Below the pieces are notes generated by a model. The model saw only the letters and a list, made by a program, of their open reading frames with translations, was not told where the DNA came from and did no database searches. This document shows, one piece after another, positions 20,433 to 28,162 of a stretch of 64,000 nt of DNA (position 1 is its first letter; each line of letters opens with the position of its first letter). Made by a program: the position numbers and the translations under genes. The stretch spans positions 2,763,501 through 2,827,500 of the forward strand of contig JAMLJB010000001.1 of assembly GCA_023953835.1 (NCBI GenBank), in the 5' to 3' direction. This stretch comes from Rhizobiaceae bacterium (GTDB taxonomy: Bacteria > Pseudomonadota > Alphaproteobacteria > Rhizobiales > Rhizobiaceae).

Positions 20433-21602
20433 TCACTCTGCCGGTTGCGGCTCGGCGATGATGCCGGCCTCTTTTTCGTCGCTGGTGGGTTCGGGTTCCT
20501 GGGGCCGAGGCTTCGGTGCGCGCCAACTGTCCCAAAGGCCCACAATTCCTTTTGGCAGGAACAACGTCACCGCGATGAACAGGCCGCCCAGCGCGAAAAG
20601 CCAGAATTCGGGCAGGGCGGCAGTAAACCAGCTCTTCATGAAATTGACTGAAACCGCGCCGATCACCGGGCCGATGATCGTGCCGCGACCGCCGATGGCC
20701 GTCCATATGACCACCTCGATCGAGTTTGCCGGTGCAAATTCGCTCGGATTGATGATGCCGACCTGAGGCACGTAGAGTGCGCCAGCGATGCCCGCCATGA
20801 CGGCGGAAAGCGTGAAGCCGAACAGCTTCACGTGTTCGGGGCGCCATCCGATGAAGCGCGTGCGGCTTTCGGCGTCGCGGACGGCCACCATCAGCTTGCC
20901 AAGCTTCGACTTCACGATTGCCGAGGTCAACAGGATCGCGGCTGCGAGGATGAGTGCGCTTGCGGCAAAGAGCGTCGCGCGGGTGGCGGGCGCCTGCACG
21001 TTGAAACCGAGTATGTCCTTGAAATCGGTCAGGCCGTTATTGCCGCCGAAGCCCATGTCGTTGCGGAAGAAGGCGAGCAGCAGCGCATAGGTCATGGCCT
21101 GCGTGATGATCGAAAGATAGACGCCGGTAACGCGGCTGCGGAAGGCCAGCCAGCCGAAGCAGAAGGCCAGCAATCCCGGCACCAGAAGCACCATCAGCGC
21201 GGCGAAGGGAAAATGACCAAAGCCGTACCAGTACCAGGGCAGTTCCTTCCAGTTGAGGAATACCATGAAGTCGGGAAGTTCGGGGTTTCCGTAGACTCCA
21301 CGCGCGCCGATCTGGCGCATCAGGTACATGCCCATCGCATAGCCGCCGAGCGCGAAGAATGCGCCGTGCCCGAGCGAGAGAATGCCACAGAAACCCCATG
21401 CGAGGTCGAGCGAAAGCGCCAGCATCGCATAGCACAGATATTTGCCGGTCAGTGCCACGATGTGCGTCGGTACGTGAAAGGGGTTCGACGGCGATACGAA
21501 CAGGTTGAGTACCGGGACGAGGGCCGCGATTGCCACGAGGAGCAGGGCGACGACGACAATGCGCGTATCCGCGCCGTCGCGGAAGAAGCGGGCGGTAATC
21601 AT
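20433..21602 (-). CDS. urtC: Urea ABC transporter permease UrtC
   Basis: This LivM-type inner-membrane permease of 389 residues has about ten hydrophobic helices and the family segments LSLDLAWGFCGILSLGHGAFFALGGYAMG (in two parts) and FIGWRPEHVKLFGFTLSAVMAG. It ends in a polar Pro/Glu-rich tail. It pairs with UrtB to form the urea channel. The start overlaps the urtB stop by four bases. Confidence 0.95.
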   Translation of the reverse strand: MITARFFRDGADTRIVVVALLLVAIAALVPVLNLFVSPSNPFHVPTHIVALTGKYLCYAMLALSLDLAWGFCGILSLGHGAFFALGGYAMGMYLMRQIGARGVYGNPELPDFMVFLNWKELPWYWYGFGHFPFAALMVLLVPGLLAFCFGWLAFRSRVTGVYLSIITQAMTYALLLAFFRNDMGFGGNNGLTDFKDILGFNVQAPATRATLFAASALILAAAILLTSAIVKSKLGKLMVAVRDAESRTRFIGWRPEHVKLFGFTLSAVMAGIAGALYVPQVGIINPSEFAPANSIEVVIWTAIGGRGTIIGPVIGAVSVNFMKSWFTAALPEFWLFALGGLFIAVTLFLPKGIVGLWDSWRAPKPRPQEPEPTSDEKEAGIIAEPQPAE

Positions 21603-23215
21603 GCTTCCACCGCCCGGCCCTTGAGCGCGAACAGGCCGCGCGGACGCTTCTGGATGAACAGGATGATGAGCACAAGCACGATGATCTTGCCGAGCACCGC
21701 ACCGGCATAGGGCTCAAGGAACTTGTTTGCGATGCCGAGCGAGAAGGCGCCGAGCAGCGTGCCCCAGAGGTTTCCGACCCCGCCGAAGACGACGACCATG
21801 AATGAGTCGATGATGTAGGTCTGGCCGAGATTTGGCGAGACATTGCCGATTTGGCTCAGCGCCACGCCTGCAATCCCCGCAATGCCGGAGCCGAGCCCGA
21901 ATGTGAATGCATCGACCCACGGCGTTCGGATGCCCATAGAACCCGCCATGCGGCGATTCTGGGTCACGGCACGCATCTGCAAGCCCCAGCTCGTCCGGTT
22001 CGAGACGAACAGGAGCAGGGCAAAGACCGCCAGCGAAAAAGCCATGATCCAGAGCCGGTTCCAGGTGATCGCCATCTGGCCAAGCTCGAAGCCGCCTGAC
22101 ATCCAGCTTGGATTGGCCACCTCGCGGTTTGTCGGGCCGAAGATCGTGCGCACACCTTGCTGGAGAATGAGCGACACGCCCCAGGTTGCGAGCAGCGTTT
22201 CCAGCGGGCGTCCGTAGAGGAATCGGATGATACCGCGCTCGATGGCAATGCCGATCGCGGCGGCGATCAGGAACGCGATGGGGACCGCGAACGCCAATGA
22301 CCAGTCCGACAATCCCGGCGCGAACGACAACGTCGCCTGCTGCACGACGAAGGTGACGTAGGCGCCGATCATGACCATTTCGCCATGCGCCATGTTGATG
22401 ACGCCCATGACGCCGAATGTGATGGCAAGGCCGATGGCTGCGAGTAGCAGGACCGAACCGAGCGACAGGCCGTACCAGATATTCTGAGCTGCATCCCACA
22501 GCGCGAGATGCGAGCGGATATTGTCCGCCGCGCTGTCGGCCGCATCCTTCAGCGGACCGCTTGCGCTGCCCGCAAAGCTGCCGAGCAGCGTCAGGGCCTC
22601 GCGATTTCCCAACCCGGCGAGAAGCGTGATTGCCGCCTTCTTGTCGTCGTCGCCGAGGTCGGACGAAAGGACCGCAGCGGCACGCGCGGCTTCGAGCTTT
22701 CCCTTCACGCTTTGGTCGGTTTCGCGAGCGATGGCGGCGTCGATTGTTTCGATGGCCGACGGGTCAGGACGCTGGAAGAGCGCCGTTGCTGCGGCAAGCC
22801 GTTGCGCGGGATCGGCTGCGCCAAGCGTCAGGCTGCCCGCCACCTCGCGCACGGCGCGGCGTAGCGCATTGTTGACGCGGACCTTTGTGACCTCGGATTT
22901 CTGGGCTTCTCCGGCGGCCTCGCCGCTGATCGGATCGGAGAGCATCATAGCCGCGCCGCTCTCGCGGGCGATGAAAACTGCGTTGTCAGATTTGCGAATG
23001 TAGAGATCGCCTTCGCTCAGCGCCTCAAGCGCCTTGCCGACTGCGGGATCGCCGGAAGCGCCCAATTCGCGAACGACGGCTTCAATCTGCGGAAAGGATT
23101 TTGCTTCTGCAAGCTTTGACAAGGTTGCCTTTAGCGCAGCTTCATCCGCAAAGGCGCCTGAGACGAAAAGGAATAGCGCTGCTATCGTTGCAATAATCGT
23201 TCGCAATGGCTTCAT
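21599..23215 (-). CDS. urtB: Urea ABC transporter permease UrtB with extra N-terminal domain
   Basis: The 538-residue protein starts with a signal peptide (to about residue 23). A soluble Ala-rich helical domain of roughly 210 residues follows, then a LivH-type permease beginning near residue 240 with AIGLAITFGVMGVINMAHGE. UrtB proteins of proteobacteria commonly carry this periplasmic extension, whereas LivH proteins are about 300 residues, so the extra domain is a urea-family trait rather than a local fusion. It probably contacts UrtA, which is inference. It is separated from urtA by a 69-base gap holding a strong hairpin. Confidence 0.96.
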   Translation of the reverse strand: MKPLRTIIATIAALFLFVSGAFADEAALKATLSKLAEAKSFPQIEAVVRELGASGDPAVGKALEALSEGDLYIRKSDNAVFIARESGAAMMLSDPISGEAAGEAQKSEVTKVRVNNALRRAVREVAGSLTLGAADPAQRLAAATALFQRPDPSAIETIDAAIARETDQSVKGKLEAARAAAVLSSDLGDDDKKAAITLLAGLGNREALTLLGSFAGSASGPLKDAADSAADNIRSHLALWDAAQNIWYGLSLGSVLLLAAIGLAITFGVMGVINMAHGEMVMIGAYVTFVVQQATLSFAPGLSDWSLAFAVPIAFLIAAAIGIAIERGIIRFLYGRPLETLLATWGVSLILQQGVRTIFGPTNREVANPSWMSGGFELGQMAITWNRLWIMAFSLAVFALLLFVSNRTSWGLQMRAVTQNRRMAGSMGIRTPWVDAFTFGLGSGIAGIAGVALSQIGNVSPNLGQTYIIDSFMVVVFGGVGNLWGTLLGAFSLGIANKFLEPYAGAVLGKIIVLVLIILFIQKRPRGLFALKGRAVEA

Positions 23216-23240
23216 GCTTTCCGCGGCTTCGAGAAGTGGA

Positions 23241-23268
23241 CTCCCGGGCAGGAGGAGTTGCCCGGGAG
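23241..23268. other. Intercistronic hairpin between urtA and urtB
   Basis: A perfect 10-base stem (CTCCCGGGCA at 23241-23250 with its complement at 23259-23268) encloses an eight-base loop. It lies after urtA on the minus strand and has no following T-tract. Hairpins at this position typically protect the 3' end of binding-protein mRNA, or lower transcription into the permeases, giving more UrtA than UrtB. Confidence 0.65.
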
Positions 23269-23284
23269 CTCCGCGCTAGTGCGG

Positions 23285-24592
23285 CTAGTTCGTGGTGCCC
23301 TTGCCGCCGCACTTACCTGTCTTGACGTTGAAATTGCCGCACGACATCGGCGCGCGCCAATCCGAGATCAGGTCTTTTGAGTCCGGGAGATAGTCGGACC
23401 ATTCGTCACCCATGACGAGCCCCGGCGTTTGCCAAACAGTCTCGAACTGGCCGTCCGCCTGGATTTCGCCGATCATCACCGGCTTGGTGATGTGGTGGTT
23501 CGGCATCATGGTCGAATAGCCGCCGGAAAGGTTCGGAACCGAGACGCCGACCAACGCGTCGATCACGGCATCCGGATCGGTTGTGCCGGCCTTTTCAACG
23601 GCTTTGACCCACATGTTGAAGCCGATATAGTGCGCTTCCATCGGATCGTTCGTCACGCGCTTGTCGTTCTTGGTGTATGCCTTCCAGGTCTTGATAAACT
23701 CGGCGTTGGCCGGCGTATCGACAGACTCGAAATAGTTCCAGGCGGCGAGGTGGCCGACCAGCGGGGCGGTGTCGAGACCGGCCAGTTCTTCCTCGCCGAC
23801 CGAGAACGCAACGACCGGGATGTCTTCCGCCTTGATGCCCTGATTGCCCAGTTCCTTATAGAAGGGAACGTTGGCGTCGCCGTTGATGGTCGAAACCACG
23901 GCGGTCTTCTTGCCGGCGGAGCCGAAATTCTTGATGTCCGTCACGATGGTCTGCCAGTCGGAATGACCGAAGGGCGTGTAGTTGACCATGATGTCTTCCT
24001 TGGCCACGCCCTTGGATTCCAGATAGGCCTGGAGGATCTTGTTTGTGGTCTGCGGATAGACATAGTCGGTGCCTGCCAGCACCCAGCGCTCCACGCCTTC
24101 TGACTCCATCAGGTAGTCAACGGCGGGGATGGCCTGCTGGTTGGGTGCCGCGCCGGTGTAGAACACGTTGCGCTGGCTTTCCTCACCTTCATACTGGACG
24201 GGGTAGAAGAGAATGTTGTCCAGCTCCTCGAACACCGGCAGCACGGATTTGCGCGACACGGACGTCCAGCAGCCGAACACTGCGGAAACCTTGTCCGATG
24301 AAATGAGTTCGCGTGCCTTTTCAGCGAAAAGCGGCCAATCGGAAGCCGGATCGACCACGACGGCCTCGAGCTTCTTGCCGAGCACGCCGCCCTTCTTGTT
24401 CTGCTCGTCGATGAGCATCAACATGGCGTCCTTCAGCGTCGTCTCCGAAATCGCCATCGTGCCCGACAGCGAGTGCAAGATGCCGATCTTGATGGTGTCT
24501 TCCTGCGCTCCTGCAATGCCTGCATAGGCCATCGTCCCGGCTAGCGTTGCCGCGCTCAGCAGCCGGCGGGCTCTCTGCGAAATCTCCAACAT
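23285..24592 (-). CDS. urtA: Urea ABC transporter substrate-binding protein UrtA
   Basis: UrtA is the periplasmic urea-binding protein of the Leu/Ile/Val-binding superfamily. The 435 residues start with an export signal ending near AGAQ (about residue 29). Family segments include IKIGILHSLSGTMAISETTLKDAML in two pieces, FGCWTSVSRKSVLPVFEE, LFYPVQYEGEE, VLAGTDYVYPQTTN and DPMEAHYIGFNMW. AAAGGGGAAGG precedes ATG 24592. It is the first gene of the unit and lies about 30 bases below the predicted sigma-54 start point. Confidence 0.97.
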   Translation of the reverse strand: MLEISQRARRLLSAATLAGTMAYAGIAGAQEDTIKIGILHSLSGTMAISETTLKDAMLMLIDEQNKKGGVLGKKLEAVVVDPASDWPLFAEKARELISSDKVSAVFGCWTSVSRKSVLPVFEELDNILFYPVQYEGEESQRNVFYTGAAPNQQAIPAVDYLMESEGVERWVLAGTDYVYPQTTNKILQAYLESKGVAKEDIMVNYTPFGHSDWQTIVTDIKNFGSAGKKTAVVSTINGDANVPFYKELGNQGIKAEDIPVVAFSVGEEELAGLDTAPLVGHLAAWNYFESVDTPANAEFIKTWKAYTKNDKRVTNDPMEAHYIGFNMWVKAVEKAGTTDPDAVIDALVGVSVPNLSGGYSTMMPNHHITKPVMIGEIQADGQFETVWQTPGLVMGDEWSDYLPDSKDLISDWRAPMSCGNFNVKTGKCGGKGTTN

Positions 24593-24633
24593 GGCGCCTT
24601 CCCCTTTCTTTCTTGTGCACCGCAGCAGATAAA

Positions 24634-24649
24634 AGCAAGTGACGTGCCA
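24634..24649 (-). promoter_or_regulatory. Sigma-54 (RpoN) promoter of urtA
   Basis: On the minus strand TGGCACG-TCAC-TTGCT matches the sigma-54 consensus TGGCACG-N4-TTGC(A/T) at every specified position, with the GG and GC dinucleotides correctly spaced. Transcription would begin near 24623, about 30 bases before urtA. This predicts NtrC-type nitrogen control of the urea transporter and urease genes. Confidence 0.85.
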
Positions 24650-24726
24650 GATGAAAGGCAGTGCGGGCGGCCAAGGCTTTTCAAGAGGATAGGGTGTTCA
24701 AGTCGCGTCGAAATTTACTGCGAGTG

Positions 24727-24743
24727 AACGCATCTTGTGCGTT
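24727..24743. promoter_or_regulatory. Inverted repeat upstream of the sigma-54 promoter
   Basis: AACGCA-TCTTG-TGCGTT is a perfect 6-base inverted repeat with a 5-base spacer, about 80 bases upstream of the sigma-54 promoter. That is where an enhancer-binding activator would sit. It does not match the classical NtrC consensus well. The rest of 24593-24823 shows no gene. Confidence 0.4.
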
Positions 24744-24823
24744 ACGTTGGGTAATTGCTCAATATTTAATCAGTGACTAGATATTTAGCATTAGCGCTGG
24801 CAATCTGCATTGCTCCAAAACTG

Positions 24824-24850
24824 AAAAAGCCCAGCATGCGAGGCTGGGCC
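24824..24850 (-). terminator. Rho-independent terminator of the DUF305 gene
   Basis: Read on the minus strand, a perfect 7-base stem (GCCCAGC / GCTGGGC) with a seven-base loop is followed directly by five Ts. It lies 54 bases past the stop of the DUF305 gene. Confidence 0.85.
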
Positions 24851-24903
24851 TTCCGAACGGCACGGCCAATTCCGCCTTGGTGCCGCGCGCGTTAAGTGGT
24901 GGT

Positions 24904-25287
24904 TTAGTTCGGGGCGTGCTTTGCCAGCCAGTCCTGCATCTGCTTGATCTCGCTTTCCTGCGCGGCAATGATATCCTGGGAGAGTTTCCGGATCTCAGGG
25001 TCTTTGCCATATTCGAGCTGTGCCTTCGCCATCTCGATGGCAGCCTGATGGTGAGGGATCATGCCGCGCACGAAATCCACATCGGGATCGCCGGTCGGCG
25101 CCATGGCGCTCATGTCGGCATGCATCTTGTCCATGGCGGCTTTGTAAGCGTCGGATGCGGGATCGGAGCCCATATGGTCCATCATTCCTGGCATCTGATG
25201 GCCGGACTGGTCCTGGGCAACAACCGGCACAGCCATTGTCAAGGCTGCGATCGTTGCGAACAAGGTGAGAGTACGTTTCACAGGCAT
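24904..25287 (-). CDS. DUF305 family periplasmic protein
   Basis: The 127-residue protein has a signal peptide (cleavage near VVAQ, about residue 25), a Met/His-rich linker (GHQMPGMMDHMGS) and a ferritin-like helical DUF305 domain. The domain carries the family motif RGMIPHHQAAIEMA and a C-terminal helix with SEIKQMQDWL. DUF305 proteins such as CopM have been linked to copper binding in the periplasm; the Met and His residues here fit copper or another soft metal, but that is inference. It follows the ECF sigma gene after a 49-base gap that contains a small hairpin, and has its own terminator. Confidence 0.85.
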   Translation of the reverse strand: MPVKRTLTLFATIAALTMAVPVVAQDQSGHQMPGMMDHMGSDPASDAYKAAMDKMHADMSAMAPTGDPDVDFVRGMIPHHQAAIEMAKAQLEYGKDPEIRKLSQDIIAAQESEIKQMQDWLAKHAPN

Positions 25288-25318
25288 TTCCTTTCCATGC
25301 TATGGGATATGCCTATTC

Positions 25319-25335
25319 CTTCCAGTGACTGGAAG
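25319..25335. terminator. Short inverted repeat between the sigma factor and DUF305 genes
   Basis: CTTCCAGT-G-ACTGGAAG is a perfect inverted repeat immediately after the sigma-factor stop on the minus strand. It has no T-tract after it, so it could be a weak terminator, an mRNA-stabilising hairpin or an operator for the DUF305 gene. Confidence 0.35.
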
Positions 25336-25336
25336 C

Positions 25337-26611
25337 TCAAGCCCCTTTTTGCACGGGGATTTGCCGGGTGTGGCTGCCCTGCAGCCGATCGATGTGCTGG
25401 CGGATGTGCGCGGCTTCCGCAGGCGTGTTGGCGAGCGAAATCGCGCGGTCGAAACTGGAACGGGCTTCCTCGGTTCGTCCCAGTTGCAGGAGATATGCGC
25501 CCTTCACGCCGTGAAAATGAAAATAGCCTTGGAGGGCCTTTTCAAGCGGTTCGATGATGACGAGCGCGGCGTGGGGTCCAAGCGTCTTCGAAACCGCCAC
25601 CGAACGGTTGAGCGTCACGACGGGCGAGGGGCTGATGCGTTCCAGCAGGCCGTAGAGCCGGTCGATCTCGTTCCAATCCGTGTCCTCGGGTCGATGAGCA
25701 CGGGCATGGACGGCGGCCAGCGCGGCCTGCACCTGATACGCTCCGGGGCGGGCGTGGCGGATTGCCTTGTCGATGAGCACCAGTCCTTCATCGATGAGCG
25801 CGCGGTCCCACAGACTTCGATCCTGATCGTCGAGCAGGACGATTTCGCCATCTGCATCGAGGCGCGCGCTCGCGCGGGAATGCTGGAGCAGCATGAGGGC
25901 GAGCAGGCCCATGACTTCCGGCTCCGCGGGGAAAAGGCGCAGCAGGAGCCGGGTCAGTCTGATGGCTTCGAGGCAGAGCGACGCGCGCATATGCGCCGTT
26001 CCGCCGGTTGCCGAATAGCCTTCGTTGAAAAGCAGGTAGAGCATGGCCGCGACGACGCCCAGCCGCTCCGCCCGCTCGACCGCTCCGGGTGTCTCGAACT
26101 CGCGACCAGCCGAAGAGACGATGCGCTTGGCACGGGTGATGCGCTGTTCCATGGCCGCTTCGCTGACGAGAAAAGCGCGAGCGATCTCTTTCACGCTCAG
26201 TCCAGAAACGATGCGCAGCGCCAGTGCGATCTGCTGGGTGGCGGGCAGGTCCGGATGGCAACAGATGAAGAGTAGCCGCAGGACATCGTCGCGATAGTGC
26301 GAATTGTCCAGCCGCTCTGCCATATCGGTCTCGCGGTCCTCGAGATCGGAGAGCCTTTCTTCCTCCGGGAGGACAGTCTGGCGGCTGGTCTTGCGAATCT
26401 GGTCCACGCCGAAATTGCGACCGACAAAGATCAGCCAGGCTGCGGGATCGCGGGGCGGTCCCTTGTCAGGCCAGTTCCGCAGCGCCCGCAGGCACGCTTC
26501 CTGAAAGGCTTCCTCAGCGGTATCCAGATTGCCGAAATAGCGCAGCAATGCGGCCACCGCCTGTGGTCTGGCCGATGTCAGCGCTGCATCTATCCAGCCG
26601 AGTTCGCTCAT
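25337..26611 (-). CDS. ECF42-type RNA polymerase sigma factor with C-terminal helical extension
   Basis: The 424-residue protein has sigma region 2 at about residues 10-80 (GNLDTAEEAFQEACLRAL, AAWLIFVGRNFGVDQIRK) and region 4 at about 125-180 (GLSVKEIARAFLVSEAAMEQRI). A roughly 230-residue C-terminal domain of helical repeats follows (DUF6596/TPR-like). That architecture and the adjacent DGPF gene define the ECF42 group, which has no classical anti-sigma factor; the C-terminal extension is thought to control activity. It overlaps the DGPF gene by four bases. The regulon is unknown; the DUF305 gene downstream is a possible target. Confidence 0.9.
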   Translation of the reverse strand: MSELGWIDAALTSARPQAVAALLRYFGNLDTAEEAFQEACLRALRNWPDKGPPRDPAAWLIFVGRNFGVDQIRKTSRQTVLPEEERLSDLEDRETDMAERLDNSHYRDDVLRLLFICCHPDLPATQQIALALRIVSGLSVKEIARAFLVSEAAMEQRITRAKRIVSSAGREFETPGAVERAERLGVVAAMLYLLFNEGYSATGGTAHMRASLCLEAIRLTRLLLRLFPAEPEVMGLLALMLLQHSRASARLDADGEIVLLDDQDRSLWDRALIDEGLVLIDKAIRHARPGAYQVQAALAAVHARAHRPEDTDWNEIDRLYGLLERISPSPVVTLNRSVAVSKTLGPHAALVIIEPLEKALQGYFHFHGVKGAYLLQLGRTEEARSSFDRAISLANTPAEAAHIRQHIDRLQGSHTRQIPVQKGA

Positions 26612-26979
26612 GCAGCAGGCGCTTTGCCGTCCATGAACATCAGCAACGGGCGCACTTCCATGGAACCGCTGTCCTTGTGTCCGGCGAGTTCTTCGGCCAG
26701 CGCCAGCGCTTCCTCATGTGTCTCGGCGTCAATGATCCACAGGCCGAGCAACTGCTCTTTCGTTTCCGCAAAGGGACCGTCGATCACCGTCGGCTTGTCG
26801 CCGGAGCGCACTGTCATGGCCGTGCTGGTGGGGAGGAGCCGCAGGACGGGTCCAAGCTTGCCACGCGCGGCCACCGGGCGGGTCGCCGCCTGATGTTTGC
26901 CGATCACCTCGTCCATCCTGGCGTCCGACCAGGTCTCGAGTATGGATTCGTCATCGTAGCAGAGAATTGCATATTGCAT
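26608..26979 (-). CDS. DGPF/YCII-related domain protein, partner of the ECF42 sigma factor
   Basis: This 123-residue alpha/beta-barrel-like protein contains the namesake motif VIDGPFAETKEQLLG and a C-terminal segment (MEVRPLLMFMDG) typical of the DGPF family. ATG 26979 is chosen over an in-frame ATG at 26994 because GAGGAA lies eight bases before it, inside the longer frame. ECF42 sigma genes are normally found beside one or more DGPF genes; the biochemical role is not settled. It overlaps the sigma gene by four bases. Confidence 0.88.
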   Translation of the reverse strand: MQYAILCYDDESILETWSDARMDEVIGKHQAATRPVAARGKLGPVLRLLPTSTAMTVRSGDKPTVIDGPFAETKEQLLGLWIIDAETHEEALALAEELAGHKDSGSMEVRPLLMFMDGKAPAA

Positions 26980-27061
26980 GGCGCGCTTCCTCATTCACTT
27001 CCAGGACGAATGAGTATGCACGAAGCCGACATGTCTGGTCGAGCTTTGCGCTCCGGCAATG

Positions 27062-27937
27062 TCAAACTGTTGCCGGGACAGGCTTTCGCTGCAGGTTGAG
27101 CAGGTTGCCGCACAGGATCAGCGCTGCACCGAGCGCCGTCATCATGTCGAGGCTTTCGTTATAGACCAGAAAGCCGAGCAGCGCCGTGAGCGGAACGCGC
27201 AGGAAGTCCATGGGAACCACGACGGTTGCATCGGCGTGGACCAGTGCGCGTGCCTGGCAATAATGGGCAAAGCTTCCGCAAAAGGCAGCCGTGGCGATCC
27301 AGGGCCACAATTCCTGGCTTGGCCACCGCCACTGCGAAAGGGCCGGAACGAGCCCGATTGCGGACTGGATCACGAGCATCCAGAAAATGATGGCCACAAC
27401 GCTTTCCGTCCGGGTCAACGATTTGACCAGAACAACGGAGACGGCGAAGGTCAGCGCTGCGGCAAGCACGACAAGATGTCCGGGGTCTATTTCCGTTGCG
27501 CCGGGCCGCACAATGATCGCAACGCCGACAAGGCCGAGCGCTATCGCGCCGATCTTGCGTGAATTGAGCGTCTCGCCCAGAAAGACCACTGCGAGCAAGG
27601 CGGTCCACAGGGGTGTGGTGAATTCTATCGAGATAAGATGCGCGAGCGGAATGAGGGTAAGCGCATAGAGCCAGAGCGCCTGGCCGATATAGTGCGCGAC
27701 GTTTCGGGAAATGTGGGCCAGCGGCCTGCTGGTTTTCATTGCGGCGAAACCACCGGCTGAAAACACGAGCGGCAACAACATGAAAAAGCCGATCACGGAG
27801 CGCAATTCCATCAGTTGAAGCACGGAAATCTCGCGTGTGACCTCGCGGCTCGCCCAAGTCATTCCGAGCATCAGTGCAAGCCATGCGCCCATCCATAGGG
27901 CTGCTTTTGCGGTGGATGCGTCTCGATTCGTTGCCAT
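27062..27937 (-). CDS. EamA/DMT-family transporter
   Basis: This 291-residue inner-membrane protein has about ten hydrophobic helices in two EamA repeats. Typical segments are VTREISVLQLMELRSVIGF, LTLIPLAHLISIEFTTPLWTA (in pieces) and VVVPMDFLRVPLTALLGFLVY. Members export amino acids, nucleosides or other small metabolites; the substrate cannot be inferred. ATG 27937 is the first codon with family-like sequence; the 63 codons upstream in frame look like intergenic sequence. It is divergent from tamA. Confidence 0.85.
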   Translation of the reverse strand: MATNRDASTAKAALWMGAWLALMLGMTWASREVTREISVLQLMELRSVIGFFMLLPLVFSAGGFAAMKTSRPLAHISRNVAHYIGQALWLYALTLIPLAHLISIEFTTPLWTALLAVVFLGETLNSRKIGAIALGLVGVAIIVRPGATEIDPGHLVVLAAALTFAVSVVLVKSLTRTESVVAIIFWMLVIQSAIGLVPALSQWRWPSQELWPWIATAAFCGSFAHYCQARALVHADATVVVPMDFLRVPLTALLGFLVYNESLDMMTALGAALILCGNLLNLQRKPVPATV

Positions 27938-28162
27938 GGCGACGCTTTGGCAAAGGTGACGCAGACGCGCAACATACCTTGCCGAAATGTCGTATGGGCC
28001 AGTACAGCTTTGCGTTGAGAAGGGTTGTTGCCGCAAACGACGCGTGTTAGCGGTCTTTCGTTGCGACTGACAGGGGGACGGGAGGGGTCCACCGCATACG
28101 CAAATGCGCCATCTTTTTGCTGGCAAATTCAGGAGTACCTGGGGGCCGGTCGGAGAGGTTTG

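Noticed and set aside
21599..23215. UrtB N-terminal domain as a novel gene fusion
   Set aside because: A signal peptide plus soluble domain before the permease is, as I know the family, usual for proteobacterial UrtB.
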